Shown here one piece after another: positions 16,930 through 26,558 of a stretch of DNA of 55,804 nucleotides. The notes under the pieces are model-generated. The model did not search any database and was not told the DNA's origin. It saw only the letters and a list, made by a program, of their open reading frames with translations. The position numbers and the translations under genes were made by a program. Within the stretch, counting starts at the first letter, position 1; each line of letters begins with the position of its first letter. Origin of the DNA: an uncultured Clostridium sp. (GTDB taxonomy: Bacteria > Bacillota > Clostridia > TANB77 > CAG-508); contig CAMMDS010000002.1 of assembly GCA_946495655.1 (NCBI GenBank), positions 92,984 to 148,787 of the forward strand, written 5' to 3'.

Positions 16930-17391
16930 TTAATATATTGTTTTGTTTTTTTCTTCATATTCTTTAAATAAATTAATACATTCTTCTCTATCAATTTGTT
17001 TTAATTGAATTAAATCTTTGTTCTTCCCCTCTAGATAATCATATATAACATCATCTCTAAACCCAATATTTCCTGCATCTTCTCTTGTACATGCATAATA
17101 TACTTCTTTTATATTTGCCCAGATTATTGCAGATAAACACATTGGGCATGGCTCACATGATGTATATAGAATATATCCAGATAAATCGTAAGTTCCAAGT
17201 TTTTTACAAGCTTCTCTTATAACGTTAACTTCTGCATGTGCTGTTGGATCGTTGTTTGCAAGTACCATATTGTTACCTTTTGCAATAATATTTCCTTCTT
17301 TATCTGTAATTACTGCTCCGAATGGTCCTCCTTCATTATGGCATATACCATATTCTGCACATTCTTTAGCTATCCTCATAAAATTATTCAT
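16930..17391 (-). CDS. guaD: Guanine deaminase-type nucleoside/base deaminase
   Basis: 153 residues of the CDA fold. Zinc site: H52-A-E54 in PTAHAEVNVI and C82/C85 in TSCEPCPMC. The start region EGGPFGAVITDKEG and the C-terminal acidic/aromatic tail resemble Bacillus GuaD, which deaminates guanine to xanthine for purine salvage and nitrogen supply; a tRNA adenosine deaminase is less likely given the N-terminus. A GAGGAG ribosome binding site precedes the ATG. It appears to be monocistronic. Confidence 0.87.
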   Translation of the reverse strand: MNNFMRIAKECAEYGICHNEGGPFGAVITDKEGNIIAKGNNMVLANNDPTAHAEVNVIREACKKLGTYDLSGYILYTSCEPCPMCLSAIIWANIKEVYYACTREDAGNIGFRDDVIYDYLEGKNKDLIQLKQIDREECINLFKEYEEKNKTIY

Positions 17392-17535
17392 GTTTTCTCC
17401 TCTCGTTTTAATACAATATCTATCCTATTATTTTTTTATTTAGCTTTTTTATTCTATATTATTATTAAAATTTTATCAAGTTTAAATTAAAATACTTTTA
17501 CGAATTATAAATTGCAATAATAAATTTCCGGTTTA

Positions 17536-17727
17536 TTATGCACATAATTTTTCCAATATTTGGTTGGTGCTTTTATAATTAAACATGGCTCTCGGATAAT
17601 TATTTATCCAATTTTCCACATACTTTATAAATTCCTCTGATATTAGCGTTATATCTGTTCCTTTAGGTATGAATCTTCTAAAACAATAATAGAAAGATTT
17701 CTTCCAATGTTGAAATTTCTTATCATT
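17536..17727 (-). pseudogene. Remnant of an IS30-like transposase C-terminus
   Basis: The frame reads FRRFIPKGTDI, then EEFIKYVENWINNYPRAMFNYKSTNQIL and a stop, which resembles the end of IS30-family transposases (RLIRRFIPKGTDI ... YPRK.FNYK..N). Only about 60 codons remain. A stop lies just upstream, there is no start codon, and the segment before FRRFIPKG is degenerate. The small gene starting at 17707 overlaps it. It marks a past insertion next to the radical SAM gene. The 17392-17706 interval holds nothing else. Confidence 0.6.
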
Positions 17728-17898
17728 CCTATAATATTAATAATAGGTTTGTTAATTTATATTAAAAGAAATAAAAATGATATTAACAAATCTCAAAAAG
17801 TAAAAATTGCTAAAATAGCTTGTTTGGTGCTTTTAGTATTATTTATAATAGCTATAGTCTTTTTATATTTCATAAAAAGTATATCAGAAACACTATAG
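17707..17898 (+). CDS. Small membrane protein, unknown
   Basis: 63 residues with two strongly hydrophobic segments (about 1-18 and 36-60) around a basic loop (KRNKNDINKSQKVK). No good ribosome binding site precedes the ATG, and the 5' end overlaps the transposase remnant, so either the start or the gene itself is doubtful. It ends 37 nt before the radical SAM gene on the same strand. It does not look like a RiPP precursor: no Cys, no leader/core division. Confidence 0.4.
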   Translation: MLKFLIIPIILIIGLLIYIKRNKNDINKSQKVKIAKIACLVLLVLFIIAIVFLYFIKSISETL

Positions 17899-17935
17899 AT
17901 AGCAAAATTTTTTTTAAAATTAGGTGAACAATTAT

Positions 17936-19030
17936 ATGTTAAAAGAAATATACAAATTAGGCGAATTAGAACTAATAAAAAAAGCTAAAGAACAAGAACT
18001 TGAAAATCATCCTCTCATAGATTTGTTTTGGGAATGTACTTTGACTTGCAATGCAAATTGTAAGCATTGTGGTAGTAGTGCTGAAAAAAGGAAATACGAT
18101 GGTGAATTAACAACTGATGAAATAAAAAATGCTTTTAAGCAAATTGCAAATGACATGAATTCTAATAATATATTAATAAATGTAACAGGTGGAGAGCCTC
18201 TTGTAAGAGAAGATTTATGTGATGTAATGGAATATGCTACTAATGAATTAGGCTTTCATTGGGGAATGACTACAAACGGTATTTTATTAAATGATGCAAA
18301 TATTAACAAATTAAAAAAAGCAAATATGGAAACAATATCAATTAGTATTGATGGTCTAAAAGATACACATGATGAATTTAGAGGAGTACCCGGTTCTTAT
18401 GAAAAAATAATTCAAAACATCAAAAAGTTAAAACAAGCTAATTTTGTGAAGCATTTACAGGTTACAACAGTTTTCCATAAGAAGAACATAAATCAATTAG
18501 AAGAATTATATGATGTTATGCTTGAATTAAATTTAAATTCATGGAGATTAATTTCAATGGATCCTATTGGTAGAGCTAAGGAAAATGAAGAACTTTTGTT
18601 AAATGAATCGGAACTTAGGAAGTTGTTAGACTTCATTAAGTCAAAGAAGAAAAAAAAGAAATTAATATTAGAATATGGTTGTCCAGGTTTCTTAGGATTA
18701 GAATATGAAAAAGAAGTGCGAAGAAATTATTTCTATTGTAGAACCGGAATTAGTATTGCTAGTATTTTATATAATGGAGATTTATATGTATGTCCAAATG
18801 TTCCTAGAATAAAAAGTTTAATTCAAGGGAATATTAGAAAAGATAATTTTAAAGATGTTTGGGAAAACAAATACAAAGAATTTCGAACTAAAGAAAGAAC
18901 CAAATGTGAAGAATGTTCAAAATGTTTTTATTGGGATGAATGTCTAGGCGGTGCATTTCACACTTGGGATTTTGAAAAACAAGTACAAAATAAATGTCCA
19001 TATAAAATGTTACATCATGCTGATCATTAA
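17936..19030 (+). CDS. Radical SAM/SPASM domain protein
   Basis: 364 residues. The radical SAM cluster motif is C38-x3-C42-x2-C45 (CNANCKHCGSS), followed by the GGEPL motif (NVTGGEPLVRED). The C-terminal SPASM-type region has CPNVPR and then CEECSKCFYWDECLGG and a final Cys, enough for auxiliary 4Fe-4S clusters. Such enzymes modify peptides (RiPPs, quinone cofactors), heme precursors or sulfatases. No precursor peptide, sulfatase or transporter lies next to it, so the substrate is open. GTG 17924 is possible, but AGGTG is better placed for ATG 17936. A terminator follows. Confidence 0.85.
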   Translation: MLKEIYKLGELELIKKAKEQELENHPLIDLFWECTLTCNANCKHCGSSAEKRKYDGELTTDEIKNAFKQIANDMNSNNILINVTGGEPLVREDLCDVMEYATNELGFHWGMTTNGILLNDANINKLKKANMETISISIDGLKDTHDEFRGVPGSYEKIIQNIKKLKQANFVKHLQVTTVFHKKNINQLEELYDVMLELNLNSWRLISMDPIGRAKENEELLLNESELRKLLDFIKSKKKKKKLILEYGCPGFLGLEYEKEVRRNYFYCRTGISIASILYNGDLYVCPNVPRIKSLIQGNIRKDNFKDVWENKYKEFRTKERTKCEECSKCFYWDECLGGAFHTWDFEKQVQNKCPYKMLHHADH

Positions 19031-19071
19031 TATATTATTTTCAAGTTATTACATATTTATATACACTAATT

Positions 19072-19113
19072 GAGCAAACAGTTAAATATATCTATTTTAC
19101 TGTTTGCTCTTTA
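19072..19113 (+). terminator. Terminator after the radical SAM gene
   Basis: Perfect stem GAGCAAACAGT / ACTGTTTGCTC (19072-19082 with 19099-19109), followed by TTTATATT. Confidence 0.8.
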
Positions 19114-19182
19114 TATTAATAACCATATATTACTTATGGACTATCATATTTTCAAAAATATTTAATTTATATCATTTTATTT

Positions 19183-20524
19183 CTAATATATTATAATACG
19201 AAATCCGATATTGTTGTCAACACTTACAGGGTCATTTCCGTTACGATTAATTGTATAAAAAATATTATTATTTACTATATTAAAACGGCCTCCTCTACGA
19301 ACACAATGATAACCTGGCCTATAATGAATAGCAGTAAAATATTCTGTTGTATATTCTTGTATATTTGATGCCATATCATTTATTTTACATACTTCGTCTT
19401 GTTTAGTTCCTGTATTAGTTAAATTACTATTTATTAAATGTCCACACTTATATGCATAGTTTATATTTTTCGCTTCTTGTATATATACTACTGCTGTATC
19501 CCATGCATAACTATTCATTAAATCACTTTTTACGCTCGTACTATCTGCATATGTATTTATAGAAACTTTTGATGCATTTAATTGAGTAACAAAGTTCCAT
19601 AATGTGCCTTTTGTATATGACATAGCATCGATTGAATTATTTGTAGAAACCTTTGAAGCTGCTTTATAATTTTCCATACTTGTTCCGCTTGCGAAGCTTG
19701 CTTCATATCTTCCTATATAATATCCCCCATTTTCTTTTACACTATCTATCCATTTACTTAATTCATGTGCTGTTGCATTTATACCATCTTCTCCATCACT
19801 AGCTATTCCTTCTCTATACTCTGATAATTCTACAAAATAATCGTCGGAATTATCTGGAGTGTTTATCGGCACTTGATTCAAATAATTATCTGGTATTTCT
19901 TTGGTATATGCGGCTTGTACTAAATTTGATGTTCCATCTTCTTCAAAAGTATATCTTCCTAAAATTATTTCATTGCTAAGAGAACCATTATCCTTTATAA
20001 ATCTTCCTACTGGAATCCATACATATTGACTTCCTTGTACATTTACATCAGAAGATGCATTTACATCTTCAATCACCACTCCATCTTGTATCGTAATCCC
20101 TGTATCTTCTGCTATTTTAAATCCTTCTGGAACTACTACTTCATTTCCATTTATATCCGATAAACTTGTTTTAGTATTAAAAACTGTCCCTTCATCTCTT
20201 GCTTTTTCTATTTCACTTCTTAAATCAGCTAACGGAATTTCTGTATTTGTTGCCATATAATTTGCATATTCTTCTTCTATTTTATTTAATTCTTTTATTT
20301 CACTTTCTATTGAATCTTCTGCTATATTCTTTGTTTTTTTCGCTTGCTTTATTAATCCGTTATCACCTAATACCACACTTATTGTTACAGCTGATAAAAT
20401 TATCAATATTATTATTGTTATCCCTAGTGTTACTATTGTTATTCCTTTTGAGCTTCTTATTCTTTCTCTAGAAAATAACTCTCTCTCTCTCTCTCTCTCT
20501 TACAGCCTCAACGTTTTTCTTCAT
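19183..20524 (-). CDS. Prepilin-like secreted protein with FGE/C-lectin-fold domain; start out of frame by a repeat
   Basis: The main frame encodes a type IV prepilin-like N-terminus (SSKGITIVTLG, then a hydrophobic helix ending SAVTISVVLGDNGLI), a coiled segment (about 40 residues, ESEIKELNKIEEEY) and a C-terminal domain with YVWIPVGRF, GGYYIGRYE, LMNSYAWDTAVVYIQ, KINDMASNIQEYTTE, RRGG and GFR, typical of FGE-sulfatase/C-type-lectin folds. It is probably displayed on the cell surface. The only ATG with a good site (GAAAGGAG before 20524) starts MKKNVEAV, enters an (AG)11 tract and ends at TAG 20470-20468 after 18 codons. One more AG unit, or two fewer, would join it to the main frame and give about 447 residues with leader cleavage at G-I. 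As written the gene is therefore OFF. A TTG at 20406 is a poor alternative start. A paralogue is at 54990. Confidence 0.8.
20479..20500 (-). repeat. (AG)11 dinucleotide tract in the leader of the pilin-like gene
   Basis: Eleven AG/CT units directly after codon 8 of the ATG-20524 frame. Tract lengths of 9, 12 or 15 units put the start in frame with the prepilin domain; 10 and 11 do not. Tracts of this kind change length by slipped-strand mispairing. Confidence 0.9.
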
Positions 20525-20799
20525 TTATATTTTCTCCTTTCGCTTTCTTTTATTTTATTATATCAATGCATTTTCTTTTGTCAAGTACTAAACTTTTTAT
20601 ATATTAATTCATTATATAGATATGTTAACTTCGTAATTTGTAAATTTATATTAACATTTTAGACTATACTAACAGTTTATTATTGAAATTTGTATATTGA
20701 ATTAAATTGGTAAAAACTATGGAATTTTTAGCCATTTTATGATATAGTTATGTATGTATTTTTAGCAGATATAATATGAAAGCAGAAAGGATTGATTAT

Positions 20800-23196
20800 A
20801 TGTCATACAATTTTAATGAGATAGAAAAAAAATGGCAAGAATATTGGGATAAAAATGATACTTTTAAAACTGATGTATGGGATTTTTCTAAACCTAAATA
20901 TTATGCATTAGATATGTTTCCATATCCATCTGGACAAGGTCTTCACGTTGGTCATCCAGAAGGTTATACTGCAACTGATATAATGTCTAGAATGAGAAGA
21001 ATGCAAGGATATAATGTACTTCATCCAATGGGATGGGATGCATTTGGTCTTCCTGCTGAGCAATATGCTATTAAAACAGGAAATCATCCAGCAGGATTTA
21101 CAAAAAAGAATATTGAAACATTTAAAAAGCAATTAAAAATGCTTGGCTTTTCTTTTGATTGGAGCAGAGAAATTTCTACATGTGATCCAAGTTATTATAA
21201 ATGGACACAATGGATTTTTAAAATGTTATATAATGATGGACTAGCTAGACTTATCGAAATGCCTGTAAACTGGTGTGAAGGATTAGGATGCGTTCTTTCA
21301 AATGACGAAGTTATAAATGGTAAAAGTGAAAGAGGCGGATTTCCTGTTGTTCGTAAAAATATGAAACAATGGGTTATGGATATTCCTAAATATGCAGAAA
21401 TACTTCTTAACGGATTAGACGACTTAGATTGGCCTGAATCCACAAAAGAAATCCAGAGAAATTGGATTGGTAAATCGGTTGGAGCAGAAGTTAAGTTTAA
21501 AGTTTCTGGTACAGATAAAGAATTTACTGTATTTACTACTAGAGCTGACACTTTATTTGGAGCTACATATTGTGTTCTTTCTCCAGAACATGAATTAGTT
21601 GATGAAATAACAACATCTGACAAAAAAGAATCTATAAAAGAATATAAAGCACAAGCTGCAGCTAAATCTGACTTGGAAAGAACAGAATTAAATAAAGAAA
21701 AAACAGGATGTTTTACTGGAGCATATGCAATTAATCCTGTTAATGGAAAAGAAATTCCAATTTGGATTTCAGATTATGTACTATCAAGTTATGGTACAGG
21801 TGCTATAATGGCTGTACCTGCACATGATGAAAGAGATTATGAATTTGCAAATAAATTTGGAATTGAAATAATTCCTGTACTTGAAGGTGGAGATGTATCT
21901 AAAGAAGCTTTTACAGGAGATGGAATTCATATTAATTCAGATTTCTTAAATGGTCTTGGAAAACAAGAAGCAATCGATAAGATGATTGCTTGGCTTGAAG
22001 AAAAAGGAATCGGAACTAAAAAAATAAATTATAAATTACGTGAATGGATATTTGCAAGACAACGTTATTGGGGTGAACCAATTCCTGTTGTATTTACTGA
22101 AGGAAATGAAATACATGTATTAGCTGACGAAGATTTACCTTTAGTATTACCAGAACTTGAAGATTATGCTCCATCTAAAACAGGTGCTTCTCCATTGGAT
22201 AAAGCAACAGATTGGGTTAATACTACATTTGAAGGAAAACCTGCTAAGCGTGAGACAAGCACTATGCCTGGAAGTGCCGGATCAAGTTGGTATTTTCTAA
22301 GATATATTGATCCACATAACGAAAAAGAAATTGCAGATCCTAAACTTCTAAAACATTGGATGCCTGTTGATTTATATGTTGGTGGTCCAGAACATGCAGT
22401 CGGACATTTACTATATTCTAGATTTTGGAATAACTATTTATATAATAAAGGAATTGCTCCTACAAAAGAACCATTCGCAAAACTTCGTCATCAAGGTATG
22501 ATACTTGGTTCTAATGGAGAGAAAATGAGCAAATCAAAGGGTAATGTCATAAATCCTGATGATATGGTAAAAGAATATGGTGCAGATGCCCTAAGAATCT
22601 ATGAAATGTTTATGGGACCAATAGATGCAGCAAAGCCTTGGGATCCAAATGGAATAGATGGCTCTAAAAAATTCTTAGACAGAGTTTGGAGATTGTTTAT
22701 AGAATCTGACAAAGTTCAAGATAAAGAAAATAAGAATCTAGACAAAGTATACAATTATACTGTAAAAAAAGTTACAAACGATTATGAAAATATGTTCTTT
22801 AATACAGCAATTTCTCAAATGATGATATTTATAAATGCTGCTACAAAAGAAGATATTCTTCCTAAAGAGTATGCAGAAGGATTTATAAAATTATTAAGTC
22901 CAGTAGCTCCACATATCTCTGAGGAACTATGGAATAGACTTGGACATAATGATACTATAACATATGAAGCTTGGCCAACATATGATGAAAGCAAATTAGT
23001 TGAAAATACTATTGAGCTTCCTGTTCAAGTAAATGGTAAAGTTAGAGCAACTATTACTATTCCAGTAGATGCTAATGAAAATGAAATAAAAGAATTAGCT
23101 CATGCAAATAATAATATTAAAACACAACTAGAAGGAAAAACAGTAGTAAAAGAAATATATGTAAAAAATAAAATCTATAACATAGTTATAAAATGA
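20800..23196 (+). CDS. leuS: Leucyl-tRNA synthetase
   Basis: 798 residues, full length. Class I motifs: HIGH-type HVGH in [16 protein letters not shown], and KMSKS in [11 protein letters not shown]. The CP1 editing domain ([31 protein letters not shown]) is complete, and the C-terminal anticodon and tRNA-elbow domains are present. The ATG at 20800 follows AAAGG and matches the family start [16 protein letters not shown]; the upstream ATG at 20776 does not. I saw no T-box in the 270 nt upstream. The TGA stop lies inside the palindrome 23191-23227. Confidence 0.98.
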   Translation: MSYNFNEIEKKWQEYWDKNDTFKTDVWDFSKPKYYALDMFPYPSGQGLHVGHPEGYTATDIMSRMRRMQGYNVLHPMGWDAFGLPAEQYAIKTGNHPAGFTKKNIETFKKQLKMLGFSFDWSREISTCDPSYYKWTQWIFKMLYNDGLARLIEMPVNWCEGLGCVLSNDEVINGKSERGGFPVVRKNMKQWVMDIPKYAEILLNGLDDLDWPESTKEIQRNWIGKSVGAEVKFKVSGTDKEFTVFTTRADTLFGATYCVLSPEHELVDEITTSDKKESIKEYKAQAAAKSDLERTELNKEKTGCFTGAYAINPVNGKEIPIWISDYVLSSYGTGAIMAVPAHDERDYEFANKFGIEIIPVLEGGDVSKEAFTGDGIHINSDFLNGLGKQEAIDKMIAWLEEKGIGTKKINYKLREWIFARQRYWGEPIPVVFTEGNEIHVLADEDLPLVLPELEDYAPSKTGASPLDKATDWVNTTFEGKPAKRETSTMPGSAGSSWYFLRYIDPHNEKEIADPKLLKHWMPVDLYVGGPEHAVGHLLYSRFWNNYLYNKGIAPTKEPFAKLRHQGMILGSNGEKMSKSKGNVINPDDMVKEYGADALRIYEMFMGPIDAAKPWDPNGIDGSKKFLDRVWRLFIESDKVQDKENKNLDKVYNYTVKKVTNDYENMFFNTAISQMMIFINAATKEDILPKEYAEGFIKLLSPVAPHISEELWNRLGHNDTITYEAWPTYDESKLVENTIELPVQVNGKVRATITIPVDANENEIKELAHANNNIKTQLEGKTVVKEIYVKNKIYNIVIK

Positions 23197-23227
23197 TAAA
23201 TTGGGGACAGACCCCAATTTATCATTT
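23191..23227. repeat. REP-like palindrome at the leuS stop codon
   Basis: Perfect 16-bp arms AAATGATAAATTGGGG around ACAGA. A variant of the family in which GAGAAATT is replaced by GATAAATT on both arms (a compensated change, so the stem is conserved). It includes the leuS TGA. Confidence 0.9.
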
Positions 23228-23244
23228 GTAATAATTATGTAACA

Positions 23245-23275
23245 AAAAAGTAATATTATTGTAATATTACTTTTT
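23245..23275 (+). terminator. Terminator of leuS
   Basis: Perfect 14-bp stem AAAAAGTAATATTA with its complement ending in TTTTT, loop TTG. Confidence 0.8.
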
Positions 23276-23325
23276 AGCTTTTTGTAGTATAATGTTGATA
23301 TATGAATTACTAAGGAGAAATACGT

Positions 23326-24402
23326 ATGAGTATTGAATCAGAATTAAAAAAAGATGGAATAACTGTTATTGATAAATTAGATACACTTAGTATTAATACT
23401 ATTTCAAGGGATATAGCAGAAAAAATATGTAATGCTTTTCCTGAACAAAACTTTATTTTTCAGAATTTATTTATCGCATTATCTAGAATTCCTATGTATA
23501 TAGCTGATATTCCAGATGGTTTTGCAGAAGCAACATATTTTTACAAAAATTCTTCTATGTACTTTAAGCAAGGACTTAGTTTAGAAGAATTAGAAAAATT
23601 TGCTGTACATGAATTTATTCATTATCTACAGGAAATCAAAGATAAGAGAGGAAATCTAGTAAGATTAGGCTTATGTGATTTCGGTGATTTAAAAATCTGT
23701 GGTATGGGATTAAATGAGGGCGCTGTGCAACTTATGGCTTCTAAAGCTATAAACTCTCAAGAAGAAATAGTTAAATATTATGGTATTTCATTACCTACAA
23801 CAAGTCCATCATATTATCCAATTTTATGCAATTTGGTTAAACAAATGGCTTATGTTACTGGTGATGATATTTTATATGATAGTACTTTTTATGGTTCTAG
23901 TACATTTAAAGAAGTCTTTTCTAGTTTATGTGGACTTAATAACTTTTTAAAAATACAAACAAACTTAGATAAAATAATGGAAACAGAAGAAAAAGCTATA
24001 AAACTTAATAACAAATTAATGAGTGATGATTGTGAAGGAATGAAAGCACACAAAATAGCTAAAAAAATAGATGTTTGTAAAGAAAAAATCAAAAATCTTT
24101 TCTTTGAAACTCAAAACCTTATTTATTCATCATATTTCAATAATCAGTTTAATAAAATAGCAACTACCGCAGAGATAGATGAATATAGAGTTAGATTATA
24201 TAATTACAAAAACTATATTGGAATTTCTGATACTTATTCAGATTTTAATGAATTCTACATTAATAAAATGATGGATTTAGATGCTAAATATGAAAGTATA
24301 ATGAATAATACAAGCATTACTGTGGTAAGTAATTCTAAAATAGCATCATTCTTTAGAAAAATAAGAGCAATTTTAAGTGCTAGTGTAGAGCTTAAAAAAT
24401 AA
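23326..24402 (+). CDS. Putative zinc metallopeptidase of unknown family (HExxH)
   Basis: 358 residues. H95-E96-F-I-H99 in FAVHEFIHYLQE is a canonical zinc-binding HExxH helix, and E131 in GLNEGAVQLMAS, 32 residues later, is well placed as a gluzincin-type third ligand. The C-terminal half is alpha-helical and charged, without recognisable domains; there is no signal peptide, so it is probably cytosolic. I do not recognise the family. The ATG follows AAGGAG and a TATAAT lies at 23288-23293, so it seems to have its own promoter. A strong terminator follows. Function unknown; a regulatory protease is only a guess. Confidence 0.75.
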   Translation: MSIESELKKDGITVIDKLDTLSINTISRDIAEKICNAFPEQNFIFQNLFIALSRIPMYIADIPDGFAEATYFYKNSSMYFKQGLSLEELEKFAVHEFIHYLQEIKDKRGNLVRLGLCDFGDLKICGMGLNEGAVQLMASKAINSQEEIVKYYGISLPTTSPSYYPILCNLVKQMAYVTGDDILYDSTFYGSSTFKEVFSSLCGLNNFLKIQTNLDKIMETEEKAIKLNNKLMSDDCEGMKAHKIAKKIDVCKEKIKNLFFETQNLIYSSYFNNQFNKIATTAEIDEYRVRLYNYKNYIGISDTYSDFNEFYINKMMDLDAKYESIMNNTSITVVSNSKIASFFRKIRAILSASVELKK

Positions 24403-24450
24403 GAAAAGTGTGCGTTAACGAAAGCAAGCTTTCAACGCACACTTTTCTTA
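24403..24450. terminator. Bidirectional terminator between convergent genes
   Basis: Long stem AGAAAAGTGTGCGTT with AACGCACACTTTTCT, closed by CGAAAGC/GCTTTC, with T-rich flanks both ways. Its inner part resembles the third hairpin of the rpsT leader (3145-3170). Confidence 0.85.
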
Positions 24451-24460
24451 TTTTAATATT

Positions 24461-25718
24461 TTACATTAATTCTTTCTTTATTGTTTCTGCTGCTTCTCTT
24501 CCAGCTCTTGCTGCCCAAGCCACTGTACCTTTATCTCCTGCCAAATCTCCTCCTGCATATACTTTATCCATTGAAGTTTTATGATTTTCATCAACTTTTA
24601 TATAACCCCAATCATTTAATTCTAATCCCAATTTTTCTAATATTTCTTTTTCTGGATTTGATCCTACAGCCATTACTACATAATCCATATCCATCTGGTA
24701 ATTACTTCCTTCAATATTAATTGGTACTTCTCTAGTTTCTCCTTCTTTTTTTACAAGCTCGGTTTTTATACATTCTATTTTTTCTACTTGATTTTCTCCT
24801 ATTATTTTTACTATATTGTTTTGAAATAAAAATTCTATTCCTTCTTTTTTAGCCTCTTCTATTTCTTTTTCTTCCGCTGGCATTTGTTTTTCTGCTCTTC
24901 TATATATTACATATACTTTTTCTGCTCCTAATCTCTTAATTGTTCTACAGCAATCCATCGCAACATTTCCGCCACCTATTACTGCAACAGTTTTGCCTTT
25001 ATATGAAGGATGTTTTCCACTTTCTAATAATGTATTACCACCAAATACACCGTTTAAATCTTCTCCAGGAATATTCATTTTAGCTGGTATATTGGCTCCA
25101 AATCCTAAAAATATTGCATCATATTCTTTTCTTAGTTCACTTAACTCTATATTTTTGCCTAATTCTTTGTTATATTTTACCTCTATTCCTAAACTCAAAA
25201 TTGATTTTATAGTCTCATTTAATATATTCTTTTCTAATCTAAACTCTGGTATTCCATGTGCAAGAATTCCGCCGAAGTTCATTATATTTTTCATATAAAG
25301 TTACTTCTGCTCCACTTCTTGCTAAAAAGCTACTACATGTTAAACCGGCTGGTCCGCTTCCTACCACTGCTATCTTTTTTCCAGTTAATTCTTTAGTTTT
25401 TTCTATATCTTTATACCACTCATTTTTCAAAGCTTCATCAAAAACATATGCTTCTATTTTTCCAATATTTACAGGTTCTCCTTTTATTCCCCTTACACAA
25501 TTTCCTTCGCATTGTTTCATATGTGGACATATTCTACCACATATACTACCTAATACAGTTGTTTTTGATAATATGTGATAGGCTTCTTTTATATTTCCTT
25601 CTTTTGTCATTTTTATAAATTGAGGAATATCATTATTTAAAGGACAGCCTTTATTACTACATGGTTTCATTGGACAATTCAAGCAATATTCCGTATATTT
25701 TTGTATTTGTTCGTTCAT
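24461..25718 (-). CDS. GltD-like NAD(P)-dependent FAD oxidoreductase, +1 frameshift at CGG
   Basis: The frame runs 25718 to 25275, then continues one base later to 24461, giving 418 residues if base 25274 (C on the coding strand) is skipped. N-terminal cluster-binding cysteines CLNCPMKPCSNKGCP and CGRICPHMKQCEGNC, FAD site VVGSGPAGLTCSSFL, second dinucleotide site AVIGGGNVAMDC, C-terminal AGGDLAGDKGTVAWAARAG. Glutamate synthase small subunits and their relatives move electrons from NAD(P)H through FAD to Fe-S clusters; no large GltB/GltA subunit is nearby, so the partner is unknown. At the break the frames read NEL, then CGG-C, then GGILAHGIPEFRL: dropping the C restores the family's GG. See the CGG findings. 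Confidence 0.85.
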
Positions 25719-25839
25719 ATTTTTCCTTCCTTTATTCGTATTTCCATCTTATATAATAATATTTCATCATAAACATTGTCAAGTTCTTTGACCATTCATT
25801 CTCTTATTAGTTTAGAAAAGAATAAATTTCGAATATGAA

Positions 25840-26400
25840 TTAGACTGTAATCTCATTATATTTTCTAATTACTTCTTTCAAATCTTTCCAAAACTCTATT
25901 TTCTTATTTTCATCTCTAAGTAATGCTGCTGGATGCCATGTTGGCATGTATAGTATTCCTTTTTTCTCTATCCATTGTCCTCTAGATGATGTTATTCCAT
26001 ATTCTTTTCCGCAAATATTTTTAAGTGCTGTACTCCCCAATAGTACTATGATTTTAGGTTTTACTAAAATCACCTGATTACGTAAATAATCCAAACAAGC
26101 AGTAGCCTCATCTTCTTCAGGCACTCTGTTGGCTGGAGGTCTACACTTTACTATATTTGCTATGTATAAGCTCTCTCTTTCAATTCCTAATCCATCAAAT
26201 GCTTTATCCATTAGTTTTCCTGCTTTTCCCACAAAAGGTATTCCTTGTTTATCTTCATCTGCACCAGGACCTTCACCTATAAGCATTATATCAGCATTTT
26301 TATTACCTGTGCCGAAAACTATGTTTAATCTTGTTTTACAAAGCTTGCATTTATTACAATTATCTATTGATTCTTCTAACTCTTCCCAATTATTGTACAT
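25840..26400 (-). CDS. Type 4/5 uracil-DNA glycosylase with 4Fe-4S cluster
   Basis: 186 residues. N-terminal cysteines CNKCKLC for the Fe-S cluster, motif GEGPGADEDKQGIPFVGKAG (catalytic GEGPG-type loop), KCRPPANR and the DNA-intercalation region TWHPAALLR. It removes uracil from DNA in base excision repair. The open frame extends further upstream to 26496, but those residues derive from the repeat at 26415-26556; AAAGGA precedes the ATG at 26400. Confidence 0.92.
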   Translation of the reverse strand: MYNNWEELEESIDNCNKCKLCKTRLNIVFGTGNKNADIMLIGEGPGADEDKQGIPFVGKAGKLMDKAFDGLGIERESLYIANIVKCRPPANRVPEEDEATACLDYLRNQVILVKPKIIVLLGSTALKNICGKEYGITSSRGQWIEKKGILYMPTWHPAALLRDENKKIEFWKDLKEVIRKYNEITV

Positions 26401-26414
26401 TTTTATTTGTTCCT

Positions 26415-26556
26415 TTCTGAGACAAAAGGACTCACTACTTGTTTCAAATTTAACACTTTTTGGACAGATATTATAATTCCAATGATATAGTATCATTCAT
26501 ATGTATGTCCCTTTGTTTCAAATTTGAAACAAATCGTGCGTCCCCTTGTTCCACTT
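26415..26556. repeat. Degenerate nested inverted repeat (relative of 37696-37827)
   Basis: Its right part, CAAATTTGAAACAAATCG followed by TGCGTCCCCTTGTT, matches the right arm at 37790-37827 with few changes. Its left part has GAGACAAAAGGAC and TTTGGACAGATA, and ATGTATGTCCC matches the inner arm. Spacing is similar, but the arms no longer pair perfectly. Confidence 0.65.
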
Positions 26557-26558
26557 TT

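Noticed and set aside
19183-20524. The pilin-like gene as a sixth CGG frameshift
   Set aside because: There is no CGG at its break; the frame difference lies in the (AG)11 tract and equals one dinucleotide unit.
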